64,000 bases of DNA from Panacagrimonas sp046594215. GTDB taxonomy: Bacteria; Pseudomonadota; Gammaproteobacteria; Nevskiales; Nevskiaceae. A model generated the notes under the pieces. That model ran no database searches, was not told the DNA's origin, and saw only the letters and a program-made list of their open reading frames with translations. Numbering within the stretch: position 1 is the first letter of the stretch; each line of letters begins with the position of its first letter. Position numbers and translations under genes: made by a program. The stretch lies in assembly GCA_046594215.1 (NCBI GenBank), contig JBKJPX010000050.1, positions 1-64,000 on the forward strand, in the 5' to 3' direction. This document shows, piece by piece, positions 1 through 11,472 of this stretch.

Positions 1-1217
<1,217 letters not shown>

Positions 1218-1237
1218 AGCGCGCCGGAATCACACTC

Positions 1238-1981
1238 ATGCTCGAAATCAAAAACCTGCACGCCCGCGTCGACGACAAGGAAATCCTCAAGGGCGTCACG
1301 CTCTCGATCAAGGCCGGCGAAGTCCACGCGATCATGGGGCCGAACGGCTCCGGCAAGTCCACGCTCTCGCACGTGCTCGCCGGCCGCGAGGGCTACGAAG
1401 TCACGCAGGGCGGCGCCACGTACAACGGCCAGGACCTGCTCGCGATGGAACCCGAGGCGCGGGCGGCGGCAGGCCTGTTCCTCGGCTTTCAGTACCCGGT
1501 CGAGATTCCCGGCGTCACCAATCTGTATTTCCTGAAAGCCGCGCTCAATGCGCAGCGCAAGACGCGCGGAGAAAAAGAGCTCGACGCCGCCGACTTCCTC
1601 GCCTATGTGAAGCAGCGCGTCAAGCAGATGCAGATGGACGTGAAGATGCTCCACCGCGGCGTCAACGAGGATTTCTCGGGCGGCGAGAAGAAACGCAACG
1701 AGATCCTGCAGATGCTCGTGCTCCAGCCGAAGCTCATGATTCTCGACGAGACTGACTCTGGCCTCGACATCGACGCGCTCAAGGTCGTCTCCGAGGGCAT
1801 CAACGCGATGCGCTCGAAGGACACCGCGACCCTGCTCGTGACGCATTACCAGCGCCTGCTGGACTACGTGCAGCCGGACCATGTGCACGTGCTGGCTGGC
1901 GGCCGCATCGTGAAGTCCGGCGGCCCGGACCTGGCGCGCGAGCTCGAGGAAAAGGGCTACGGCTGGCTGGCGGCCGCCTGA
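1238..1981 (+). CDS. sufC: Fe-S assembly ATPase SufC
   Basis: ABC-type ATPase of 247 residues that dimerises on SufB and SufD and drives the conformational change needed for cluster assembly on the scaffold. Walker A GPNGSGKST lies at residues 34-42, the family signature SGGEKKR near 147, and Walker B with the SufC-type 'ILDETDSGLD' near 166-175. The ATG at 1238 gives the usual SufC start (MLEIKNLHARV) and length. An upstream-extended reading of the same frame runs through the end of sufB and is not credible. The stop codon shares one base with the sufD ATG (TGATG), so the two are translationally coupled. Confidence 0.97.
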   Translation: MLEIKNLHARVDDKEILKGVTLSIKAGEVHAIMGPNGSGKSTLSHVLAGREGYEVTQGGATYNGQDLLAMEPEARAAAGLFLGFQYPVEIPGVTNLYFLKAALNAQRKTRGEKELDAADFLAYVKQRVKQMQMDVKMLHRGVNEDFSGGEKKRNEILQMLVLQPKLMILDETDSGLDIDALKVVSEGINAMRSKDTATLLVTHYQRLLDYVQPDHVHVLAGGRIVKSGGPDLARELEEKGYGWLAAA

Positions 1982-3086
1982 TGGGTTCGATGAACGCGCC
2001 GCTGCAGAACTACGCCGAAGCCTTCGAGCAACTGCCACCGGCGGCGAAGACCGAGTCTCGCCGCGCGGCACTGCAGCGCCTGCTCGCACTCGGCTTGCCG
2101 ACGATCGACCAGGAAGAATGGAAGTACACCGACCTCGCCGCGCTGCGGGAGCTGCCGCCGGGTCCCGCCTCATACGAGCGCGTGCCCGAGGGAGGCGACA
2201 CGCCCGACGCCGATGGCCTCGATGCGCTCAACGCCGCCTTCGCCGTCGGTGGTCTCGATATCGAGATCCCGGCCAGGGCCGATATCACCGAAGCCCTGCG
2301 CGCAGAAGGGCCCGGGCATCGGCGTCATCGCATCAGGGTCGGCCGCAACGCGCGTGCGCTGCTGCGGATCCAGGTCGATCGCGACGCCGCGTTCCAGACC
2401 GTTTTCCTCGACCTCGACCTTGCCGAAGGCGCGAGCCTGCAGGTGTTGCGCCTCCAGGACGCGGGGCCTGCCGGACACCACGTCACGCGTATCCGCGCAC
2501 GAGTGGGTCGTGACGCGAAGCTCGACGTCTCCACCGTCGATCTCGGCGGCAAGCTGTCGAGGCACGACCTCAACGTGAATCTCGCCGAACCCGGTGCGGA
2601 AGTGAGCCTGCGCGGCCTGTTCGTGGCCAGCGGCACGGGCCTGATCGACAACCACACGCGCTTCGACCACCGCGCACCGCACGGCACCAGCCGCGAACTC
2701 GTCAGGGGCTTGGCGCGCGACAGCAGCCGCGGCGTGTTCAACGGCCGCATCGTCGTGCACCCCGGCGCCCAGAAGACCGACTCCGAGCAGCGCATCGCCA
2801 ATCTGATCCTGTCGCCGAAGGCCGAGATCAACGCCAAGCCGGAGCTGGAGATCTACGCGGACGACGTGAAGTGCGCGCACGGTGCGACCTTCGGCCAGCT
2901 CGATCTCGCCGCGCTGTTCTACCTGCGCTCGCGCGGTCTCCCGGAACCCGAGGCCCGCGCGCTGCTGACGCTGGCCTTCGCGATGGAGCCGCTGCGGCAG
3001 ATCCCGAACGCGGGGTTCCGCATGGAAGCGCTCAAGCTCGTCGCGGCCCACCTGGACTCGGACCTCGACGAAGCGGCGCTCGTCTC

Positions 3087-3090
<4 letters not shown>
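1981..3090 (+). CDS. sufD: Fe-S cluster assembly protein SufD
   Basis: SufB paralogue of 369 residues that pairs with SufB in the SufBC2D scaffold and is needed for iron entry in the family. The C-terminal beta-helix core is conserved, including 'IVVHPGAQKTDSEQ', the 'NLILSPKAEINAKPELEIYADDVKCAHGAT' region with its Cys-Ala-His, and 'FYLRSRGLPEPEAR'. Start at 1981 overlaps the sufC stop; a second ATG nine bases later (1990) is an equally good start. The end overlaps sufS by four bases. Confidence 0.96.
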
Positions 3091-4304
<1,214 letters not shown>

Positions 4305-4310
4305 TCGGCC

Positions 4311-4334
4311 AAGCCCTTGCGCCGCAAGGGGCTT
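4311..4334 (+). terminator. Hairpin after sufS
   Basis: AAGCCCTTG at 4311-4319 pairs with CAAGGGGCTT at 4325-4334 around a five-base loop, with one bulged G. It sits seven bases after the sufS stop and before the next gene. No T-run follows, so it may be an mRNA-end stabiliser or an attenuating hairpin rather than an intrinsic terminator. Confidence 0.5.
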
Positions 4335-4376
4335 ATGACATGATCCGGCCATGCCCGCGGGTCCAGTGTTTTCGTC

Positions 4377-7300
4377 GTGAGCCCCAACGCACCCAAGGTT
4401 GCGGTGGCGCTGGAAGGGCCGCGCCTGCGCACGGGCCAGGGACTGCAATTCAAGCTCGCGCTGCTGTTCACCATCGTGACCGTCATCCTTGCCGTCACGG
4501 CCTGGCAGGTGGGTCGGATCCTGGTGCAGAGCAACCTCGTCGGCGACACCCAGCGATACCAGCGCGAGAGCGGCCTGCGCCTCGTTCACGAAATCGAGAG
4601 CCACCTGGAGCAGGCGCACGTCCTCGCGGCCACGCTGGCCGAGTTGAGTGCGCACGGCGGCGACCCGGAGGTGTGGTCCGCTCGCGTGCCGGCGCTCGTC
4701 GACGGCAGTGGGCTTGGCGAACTGATCGCCGGCGTCGGCTGGTGGCCCGAACCCGTTGCCGGCGCGCCCCGACGCAGCCGCGTCTGGGTTGCCGACGGCG
4801 TGGGTGCGTTGCAGGTGCGCGAGGACTACAACGACGCCCGCACGATCTCGTACTGGGAAGAGCCCTGGTACACGCCGGCACGCTACGCCGCAGCCGGAGA
4901 GTGCTACTGGACACTGATGCACGTCGAGCGCCTGAGCCGTCGCAGCGCGGTGGGCTGCAGCTTGCCGCTGCGCGACGCGCACGGCTTCGGCGGCGTGGTG
5001 ACCGTGCTGCTGCAGGTGGCGGCCCTCGACAAGCTGCTGGCCACGGCCAGCGCCGGCCAGTCCGGTTACACCTTGCTGGTGGATCGTGACAACCGCCTGA
5101 TTTCCGCGACGGGTCCCGCGGCCGAGAAATTCGGCGCCGAGCGTCCCCGCAACATGGCCGAGCTCGCGCAGCGTATGCCGCCCTTCAACACGCTGGCGCT
5201 CGACCTGCACCAGCGCGACGAGAAATTCCTTTCGCACTCCGTGCAATCGCCGCTCTACGACGCCGCGCTGATCTCCAAGCTCAAGGACCGCACGCGCGAC
5301 TATTCGCGGCAGGAAGCGGAATCCGCGCTCGCCCTGCTGTGGAATTCCTCGGCCGCGACCACGCGCGACGACTCGGCCGCGGTGGCCGAGCTGCGCATCC
5401 GCGATGACGCGGTGATCGGCCAGGACGCCTCCGCCACCCTTTTCGAACTGCCGCAGCCGTACTGGAAGCTGGTGCGCGTGACGCCGGAACGCGAAGGCGT
5501 CGCCGGCGCGCAGTACTTCTTCCTGCAGACCCTGATCGTGGTCCTCGGCGCGGTGGTGATCACGCTGGTGCTGATATTCGCCGGCCTGCGCATGCTGGTG
5601 CTGCGGCCCCTGTCACGCATGGCGCACAAGCTGTCCGACGCGCGCACGCTCGAAGAATCGATGCACATACAGCTGGACGCCGGCTCGCGCAACGAGTTCG
5701 GCGTGATCGGGCACTGGTACAACGAACGCGTGCGGCAGCTGCGGGAGACGATGGATCGCGTGATGTCGCAGCAGAGCCAGCTCGTGATCGAGGCCGGCGA
5801 GCGCACGCGGGCCGACGAGCAGTCGCTGCGCCTGCGCGAGCGCGCCAGCGCGGTGGCCACGTCGATCGCCGACGCCGTCGTAGTGGTCGACACGCGCGGA
5901 CTGATCGAGGACATGAACGGCCCGGCCGAGCGCCTCAGCGGCGCGGTGCTGCGCACCGCACGCGGCCGTGCCTGCAGCGAGGTCCTGCACCTGCGCCTGG
6001 CCAACCAGGGCGGTGCGGCGCCCGACATCGCGGCGAGCATCGTGGGATCCAGCGCGCGCATCGAGTACGGCGACGGCCTGTTCCTTCACGTCGACGGCCG
6101 CGCCGAGCGCGAGATTCAGTTGGTGGGCTCGCCGCTGCGCGGCCCGGGCGGCCGCAGCCTGGGTGCCGTGCTCGTGTTCCGCGCACGCGAGGCGCCGACC
6201 GCGGCTCCCAAGCTGGTCATCGACCGCCGCAGCGTGGATCCCGTTACCGGCCTTCCGACGCGCGCGGCCTGTGACCGCCGCCTGCGCGCACTGCTCGAAA
6301 GCGCACGCATGTCCAAGCGCACGCATGCACTGGTGGTCTGCGACGTCGATCGCCTGCGCCAGATCAACGACACGCTGGGCCTGCGCGCCGGCGACGAGGT
6401 CCTGGTTTGCGTGGCCGAAACGCTGGTGGAAATCGCCCCGATCGCCGACGTGTTCCGCCTGGGCGGCGACTCCTTCGCGCTGGTGCTGGAGAACTGCGAA
6501 CCCGAGGAAGCGCGCCGAATCGGCCGCTCCGCCTGCGAGACGCTGGCCAAGACCCAGTTCCAGTGGGCCGACCGCAAGCTCGCGATCACCGCGAGCTTCG
6601 GGCTGGTGACCTTCGACGGCAGCGTCGAACACCCGATGGACCTGCTGCGCCGTGCGGGCGACGCAGTGGCTGCCGCCAAGGCGGCCGGCCGCAATACGCT
6701 GCGCCTGCACGACTCCTCGATGAGCCGGCGCGAGTCGGCGGTCGACGAATCGCTGTGGGTGCGCCGCATGCGCGCGGGCCTCGACGAAGGCCTGCTGCAC
6801 CTGACCACGCAGTGGATCCAGCCAGCGGATGCGCTGGCCCGCGAGGGCGCTGTTTTCGAGGTCTCGCTGGCGCTCGAGGACGAGGAAGGTTTCTGGGCCG
6901 AGACCGCCACCTTCCTGCCGATCGCCGAGCGCACCGGCATGGTCGGCGAGATCGAGCGGTGGGCGCTGCGCCAGACCTTCGAGCATCTCGCGCGTTCGCC
7001 CGACGTCGTCGAGCGCCTCGCGTTCTGCTGCCTGCCGCTCTCGCCCCAGACCGTTAGCGAAGGCGCCACGCTCGAACTGCTCGCCACGCTGTTCCAGTCA
7101 CATCCCGAGCTTCCCGCAGGTCGCATCTGCTTCGTGCTGCGCGATACGGTGCTCACCGAGGCGCCGGGCTCGGCCCAGACCTTCTGCGAGGCGATGCGCT
7201 CGCTAGGCTGTCGTGTGGCGGCGGATCATTTCCTCGCGCGCGGCGTGGCGGCGATCGACCTGCTGCGACGCCTGCCGGCGGAGTTCCTGCGCGTCGACGC

Positions 7301-7511
7301 GCGTCACTTCGTCGACGTCTGCGCGGACAAGGTCGACCAGTCCATCGCCGAGTCCTTCATACGACTGGCGCGAACGCTGCAGCGGCGCGTGATGGTGACC
7401 GACCTCGGCGACGAGGCGGCGCGCGAAGCCTGGCGCAAGCTCGGCGCGGACTACTTCCAGGGACTCGCGGTCGCACGGCCCTCGCCGGTCGTCTTTACGG
7501 TCAGCACCTGA
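4377..7511 (+). CDS. Membrane sensor with degenerate GGDEF and EAL domains
   Basis: Large 1044-residue signalling protein. It has a transmembrane helix near residues 25-47, a periplasmic dCache-like sensor region (about 50-380, with 'YWEEPWY' and 'CSLPLRDAHGFGGVV'), a second helix near 382-405, HAMP, a PAS-like region from about 490, GGDEF and EAL. The GGDEF motif reads GGDSF (696-700) and the EAL motif reads EVS (828-830). The usual DDFGTG loop is replaced by 'ADHFLARG', so both catalytic sites look lost. It is probably a c-di-GMP receptor or a protein-interaction regulator of the CsrD/degenerate-EAL kind; that is inference. The GTG start at 4377 follows sufS by 72 bases. The gene ends in a convergent junction with recJ. 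Confidence 0.85.
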   Translation: MSPNAPKVAVALEGPRLRTGQGLQFKLALLFTIVTVILAVTAWQVGRILVQSNLVGDTQRYQRESGLRLVHEIESHLEQAHVLAATLAELSAHGGDPEVWSARVPALVDGSGLGELIAGVGWWPEPVAGAPRRSRVWVADGVGALQVREDYNDARTISYWEEPWYTPARYAAAGECYWTLMHVERLSRRSAVGCSLPLRDAHGFGGVVTVLLQVAALDKLLATASAGQSGYTLLVDRDNRLISATGPAAEKFGAERPRNMAELAQRMPPFNTLALDLHQRDEKFLSHSVQSPLYDAALISKLKDRTRDYSRQEAESALALLWNSSAATTRDDSAAVAELRIRDDAVIGQDASATLFELPQPYWKLVRVTPEREGVAGAQYFFLQTLIVVLGAVVITLVLIFAGLRMLVLRPLSRMAHKLSDARTLEESMHIQLDAGSRNEFGVIGHWYNERVRQLRETMDRVMSQQSQLVIEAGERTRADEQSLRLRERASAVATSIADAVVVVDTRGLIEDMNGPAERLSGAVLRTARGRACSEVLHLRLANQGGAAPDIAASIVGSSARIEYGDGLFLHVDGRAEREIQLVGSPLRGPGGRSLGAVLVFRAREAPTAAPKLVIDRRSVDPVTGLPTRAACDRRLRALLESARMSKRTHALVVCDVDRLRQINDTLGLRAGDEVLVCVAETLVEIAPIADVFRLGGDSFALVLENCEPEEARRIGRSACETLAKTQFQWADRKLAITASFGLVTFDGSVEHPMDLLRRAGDAVAAAKAAGRNTLRLHDSSMSRRESAVDESLWVRRMRAGLDEGLLHLTTQWIQPADALAREGAVFEVSLALEDEEGFWAETATFLPIAERTGMVGEIERWALRQTFEHLARSPDVVERLAFCCLPLSPQTVSEGATLELLATLFQSHPELPAGRICFVLRDTVLTEAPGSAQTFCEAMRSLGCRVAADHFLARGVAAIDLLRRLPAEFLRVDARHFVDVCADKVDQSIAESFIRLARTLQRRVMVTDLGDEAAREAWRKLGADYFQGLAVARPSPVVFTVST

Positions 7512-7578
7512 AGGTCGCGTGCGCACCCCGCGTAGTCTTCGGGGCTCCGAGTTTCTGCTGCGCTCCATGCAAGCGGTC

Positions 7579-7669
7579 GGCGCAAAGGGCGCGAAGAAAA
7601 AGAAAGGGCGCCCGGTGCTGTGAAGGCACGAGCGTCGACCTTCGCGTCGTTATCATTTCCCTTTGCGCC
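7579..7669. repeat. Palindromic intergenic element, copy 1 (GCGCAAAGG core)
   Basis: GGCGCAAAGGG at 7579-7589 and CCCTTTGCGCC at 7659-7669 are perfect 11-base inverted repeats 91 bases end to end. The left half interior is purine-rich and the right half pyrimidine-rich. The element fills the gap between two convergent genes (7512-7724), where I see no gene. It shares the CGCAAAGG core and layout with the element at 50743-50846. No transposase is nearby. It could also act as a bidirectional transcript end. Confidence 0.7.
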
Positions 7670-7724
7670 TTTGAGTTGAAGGCCTTTCCAGGCGGGCTCG
7701 AGTCGGGGAAACCTGTTGGATCGG

Positions 7725-9446
7725 CTAAGGCACGGCCTCGAGATGCGTCAGCCGCAATTCCAGGCTCTCGCTTCCCTGCCAGCGATTGATGCTCAGCGCA
7801 TAGGCCACGCGTATGCGCCCGCTGGCGCACAGCCGCGTCGCACCACCGAAATCCACGGCAACGATTTCCGATCCGCCTGGACGGCGCAGCCGGTAGCGCA
7901 CATGCGACTGGTCGCGACCGACCGGGCGCGCGGACAATACGTCGAACTCGTCCTCGAACAAGGGCTCTGGCAGCCCCTGCCCCCAGGGTCCGGCGCCCTC
8001 CAGCGCCTGCGCGGTCGACAACGCGAATTCCTTTGCGCTCAGCGGTCCGTCGGTTTCGACGACGCGCTCCAGTTGCGCCGGGGTGAGCCGTTCGCGGCAG
8101 GCGTCATCGAAGGCGACGCGGAAAGCGGAGAGAGCGGATTCGCGCAGGCTCAGGCCCGCCGCCATCGCGTGGCCGCCGAAACGCAGGATCAGGCCGGGCT
8201 GGCGCGCATCGATGTGGGCGAGCACGTCACGCAAGTGCAGTCCGGGCACCGAGCGCGCAGAGCCCTTGAGCACGCTGGCCTCCTGCGCACGCGCGAATGC
8301 GCAGGCGGGCCGGTTCGCGTGCTCGCGCAGGCGCGAGGCGACGAGTCCCACCACGCCTTCGTGCCAGTCCGGATCGAACAGGCTCAGGCCGTGAGCCTCG
8401 TCGTGCGCGTCATTCACGACGAGCTGGTCGAGCGCCGATTCGTTCATCTGCGTCTGCATCTCGCGCCGCAGGCGGTTGATGCGGTCGAGCTCGCGGGCAA
8501 GTTCCAGTGCCTCGTCCGGATCCTCACTCAATAGGCAGCGGATGCCGATGCGGATGTCGTCGAGCCGGCCCGCGGCGTTGATACGTGGGCCGAGCACGAA
8601 GCCCAGGTCGGTCGCGGTCAGCTCCGCCTCGGTGCGGCCGGCGACCGACAACAACGCGCGCAGGCCCGGTCGCGCGCGGCCGGCGCGGATGCGCGCGAGC
8701 CCCGCCGTCACGAGGATGCGGTTGTTGCGATCGAGCCGCACGAGGTCGGCAACCGTCCCCAGCGCGACGAGGTCCAGCAGCTCGGCGAGATTGGGTTCGG
8801 GCTTCGTCGAGAAATCGCCCGCCGCGCGAAGCCGCGCGCGCAGCGACATCAAGAGATAAAACATCACGCCGACGCCCGCGAGGTGCTTCGATGCGAACGC
8901 GCATCCCGGCTGGTTGGGATTGAGCAGCGCGTCGGCCTGCGGCAGCTGCAATCCCGGGAGGTGGTGATCGGTGATCAGCACCTGCATGCCGAGTGCGCGC
9001 GCCGCCTCCACGCCGGCAAGGCTCGCGATGCCGTTGTCGACCGTGACCAGCAGCTCTGCGCCGATGCCCGCCGCTTCGCGCGCGAGTTCCGGCGACAGGC
9101 CGTAACCCATCGTCAGCCGGTTGGGCACCACGTAGTCCACGTACGCGGCGCCCAGGCGCCGCAGGCCGAGCACCGCGAGCGCAACACCCGTGGCCCCGTC
9201 GGCGTCGTAATCGCCGGCGATGACGATGCGCCTGCCCTCGCGCACGGCGCGCAGCAGCAGGTCCGTCGCGGCCTCGATCCCGAGCAGGCCCTCGGGCGAC
9301 AGCAACTCGCGCAACTCGAGCCTGACCTGCTCACTGTCCACGACGCCGCGCGCGGCGAGCACGCGCGCGACGACCGGGTTCAGGCTCGCGGGCAACCGAT
9401 GCGGCGGCACGCCGCGTCGCCGCAGGCGCGGCGGTTCAGCCTCCAC
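7725..9446 (-). CDS. recJ: Single-stranded-DNA-specific exonuclease RecJ
   Basis: A 5'-3' ssDNA exonuclease of 573 residues acting in RecF-pathway recombination and mismatch repair. DHH-family metal motifs are visible: 'IAGDYDADGATG' near residue 77, 'VTVDNGIAS' near 136 and 'LITDHHLPG' near 158. DHHA1-type 'FGGHAMAAGLSL' is in the second half and a C-terminal OB-like region ends the protein. The GTG start at 9446 overlaps the upstream dedD gene by 11 bases, indicating coupling. Length matches the family. Confidence 0.96.
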   Translation of the reverse strand: MEAEPPRLRRRGVPPHRLPASLNPVVARVLAARGVVDSEQVRLELRELLSPEGLLGIEAATDLLLRAVREGRRIVIAGDYDADGATGVALAVLGLRRLGAAYVDYVVPNRLTMGYGLSPELAREAAGIGAELLVTVDNGIASLAGVEAARALGMQVLITDHHLPGLQLPQADALLNPNQPGCAFASKHLAGVGVMFYLLMSLRARLRAAGDFSTKPEPNLAELLDLVALGTVADLVRLDRNNRILVTAGLARIRAGRARPGLRALLSVAGRTEAELTATDLGFVLGPRINAAGRLDDIRIGIRCLLSEDPDEALELARELDRINRLRREMQTQMNESALDQLVVNDAHDEAHGLSLFDPDWHEGVVGLVASRLREHANRPACAFARAQEASVLKGSARSVPGLHLRDVLAHIDARQPGLILRFGGHAMAAGLSLRESALSAFRVAFDDACRERLTPAQLERVVETDGPLSAKEFALSTAQALEGAGPWGQGLPEPLFEDEFDVLSARPVGRDQSHVRYRLRRPGGSEIVAVDFGGATRLCASGRIRVAYALSINRWQGSESLELRLTHLEAVP

Positions 9447-10218
9447 CGATGCGCTGGGCCGCGATGCCGTCTGCCGTCAGCGCCTTGACCGCGGCGTCGG
9501 CCTTGTCGCGATCCGCGAAAGGCCCGCAGCGCAGTCCGTAGAGCGTGCCCTTGGGCGTTTCGGTCGGCGAGACAAAGCAGATTACGCCGAGCAACGCGGC
9601 CCGCTTGCGCACGCCCTCGGCCTTTTCGAGGAACGAGTAGGCGCCGGCCCGCACAAACACCTTGCCGCCCGGCGACGGCGCGGTCGTGGCGGGCCTGGCC
9701 TCGGTCTCGGGCATGGCAGGGGGCGGCAGTACGGCCGGCGGCTTGGTCTCCGGCGCAGGCTGCGGCTCTGGCTTGAGTTCCGGTTTCGGGCCCGGCTTCG
9801 GTTCGGACTTCGGCATCGGCTTGGGTGCCGGTCCGGGCTTGGGCAACGCGATGACCTCGACCGGGTCCGCCGGCGGCCTGGGCGGCGCGGGGTCCTGCGC
9901 CGCGACAGGCGGAACCGGCGCCGGTGCGACCGACCGTCCGCTGCGCTCCTGCCCGGGCCCCGTCGGCGGCGCGAGCGGCTCATCGGCGACGATCTCGGTC
10001 ACGGGTGTCGCGACGCCCCGATCGCCTTCTTCGTCCGGCGTCGCCGTGCCCGCTTCCTCCGGCCGCGAATCCGGCTGCGTGAGATCCATCGTCACTACGC
10101 GCTCACTCTCGCCGCGCAGGCGCTCCAGGCCAGGTCGCGGCAGCAGCCAGCTCAGCAGGAACGCGGCCAGCGCCAGAGTGATGACGCCGACCACACGACG
10201 AACCACGACCTCATCCAT
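9436..10218 (-). CDS. SPOR-domain cell-division protein (DedD-like)
   Basis: Inner-membrane protein of 260 residues. A short cytoplasmic N-terminus is followed by one transmembrane helix (about residues 8-26), a long Pro/Lys/Glu-rich periplasmic linker with alternating KP/EP repeats (about 120-175), and a C-terminal SPOR domain (from 'FVRAGAYSF' to 'GTLYGLRCGPF' and the end). SPOR domains bind denuded septal peptidoglycan. Its place after folC is that of dedD in many gammaproteobacteria. It overlaps folC by eight bases. Assignment to DedD rests on context plus architecture. Confidence 0.87.
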   Translation of the reverse strand: MDEVVVRRVVGVITLALAAFLLSWLLPRPGLERLRGESERVVTMDLTQPDSRPEEAGTATPDEEGDRGVATPVTEIVADEPLAPPTGPGQERSGRSVAPAPVPPVAAQDPAPPRPPADPVEVIALPKPGPAPKPMPKSEPKPGPKPELKPEPQPAPETKPPAVLPPPAMPETEARPATTAPSPGGKVFVRAGAYSFLEKAEGVRKRAALLGVICFVSPTETPKGTLYGLRCGPFADRDKADAAVKALTADGIAAQRIGGG

Positions 10219-11467
10219 GCACGAGTCCTTCCGCCACCGTCAGAAACGAACCTGTCACCAGCACCTGATCCTCCTCGCCTGCCGCTTCGAGCGCCGCGCG
10301 CATCGCGCTCGCCACGTCCGCGAATCCATTCGCCGCCAGCCCGGTCGATCGCACGCGCGCGACCAGTGCGTCCGCGGCCAATCCTCGCGGTGCGGGCAGC
10401 GTGGCGCAATACACCTGTTGCACGCGAGCCCCGAGCGCGCGGCAGAAGGCCTCCACCGGCTTGTCCGAGAGCATGCCGAGCACCACGTGCAGGCGCCTTC
10501 TCGGGGCTTGTTCGTCGAGGCGCTCGGCGAGCACCCGGGCAGCCTCGGCGTTGTGCGCCACGTCGAAGACGCGGCGGCCGTGTTGCTCGAACCGGCCGCG
10601 CAGCGCGAGCTTCGGCAGCGCCGCGCGGATCGCCGACTCGGAGACCGGCACGCGGCCCTGCAGCGCGGTGATGGCCGCGATCACGCCGGCTGCGTTGCGC
10701 AGTTGCGCGTCGCCACCGATACCGGGCAGCGGCAGCGCCTTCAGGTGTACGCGGCCGCGCGACCAGCTCCAATCCTGCGCACCGCGCACGAACGAAAAGG
10801 ATTCGCCGAGGACCTCGAGATGCGCACCGACGGCGTCCGCGTGCTCGCGGATCGAGCGCGGCACGTCGATCTCGGCGCATAGGGCGGGTCGACCGCCGCG
10901 GTACACGCCCGCCTTCTCGCGCCCGATGCTCTCGCGATCCGGTCCGAGCCAGTCCAGATGATCCAAGCCGATGCTGGTGACCAGTGCGGCATCCGCGTCG
11001 ACGAGATTCACCGCGTCGAGTCGGCCGCCCAGGCCCACCTCGAGCACCTGTACCTGCACAGGACGTTCGCGGAACAGCCACAGTGCGGCGAGCGTGCCGT
11101 ATTCGAAATAAGTCAGCGCGATCTCGCCGCGCACCGCCTCGATCGCGACGAAGGCGCGCACGAGCTCCGCGTCGCTGGCGGCCACCCCGTCCATCGCGAC
11201 GCGCTCGTTGTAGCGCAGCAGGTGTGGCGAGGTGTACAGGCCGGTGCGGTAACCCGCCTCGCGGAAGATCAAGTCCGCGAGCGTGGCGCTCGAACCCTTG
11301 CCGTTGGTGCCGGCGACGGTGAGCGTGGGAATGCCGCAGTCGGGAAGGCCCAGGCGATTCGCGACCTTGCCGACGCGATCCAGCCCGAGCTCGATGTTCC
11401 GCGGGTGCAGCCGTTCCTGGTACTCCAGCCAATCCGCCAGCGGGGATGTGGCGGATGGCACGGCCAT
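10211..11467 (-). CDS. folC: Folylpolyglutamate/dihydrofolate synthase FolC
   Basis: ATP-dependent Mur-ligase-family enzyme that makes dihydrofolate and adds glutamates to folates. The P-loop GTNGKGSS is at residues 53-60 counted from the ATG at 11467; 'LEVGLGGRLDAVN' and 'GLDHLDWLG' are conserved family segments. A TTG at 11476 overlaps the accD stop (TTGA) and would add three residues. I prefer the ATG, but the coupled TTG is possible. About 418 residues, normal for the family. Confidence 0.95.
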   Translation of the reverse strand: MAVPSATSPLADWLEYQERLHPRNIELGLDRVGKVANRLGLPDCGIPTLTVAGTNGKGSSATLADLIFREAGYRTGLYTSPHLLRYNERVAMDGVAASDAELVRAFVAIEAVRGEIALTYFEYGTLAALWLFRERPVQVQVLEVGLGGRLDAVNLVDADAALVTSIGLDHLDWLGPDRESIGREKAGVYRGGRPALCAEIDVPRSIREHADAVGAHLEVLGESFSFVRGAQDWSWSRGRVHLKALPLPGIGGDAQLRNAAGVIAAITALQGRVPVSESAIRAALPKLALRGRFEQHGRRVFDVAHNAEAARVLAERLDEQAPRRRLHVVLGMLSDKPVEAFCRALGARVQQVYCATLPAPRGLAADALVARVRSTGLAANGFADVASAMRAALEAAGEEDQVLVTGSFLTVAEGLVHG

Positions 11468-11472
11468 CCGGC

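Noticed and set aside
4351..4380. Nine-codon open frame (MPAGPVFSS) before the GGDEF-EAL gene
   Set aside because: It overlaps the GTG start by four bases, which could be a coupling leader, but there is no ribosome site and no comparative support.
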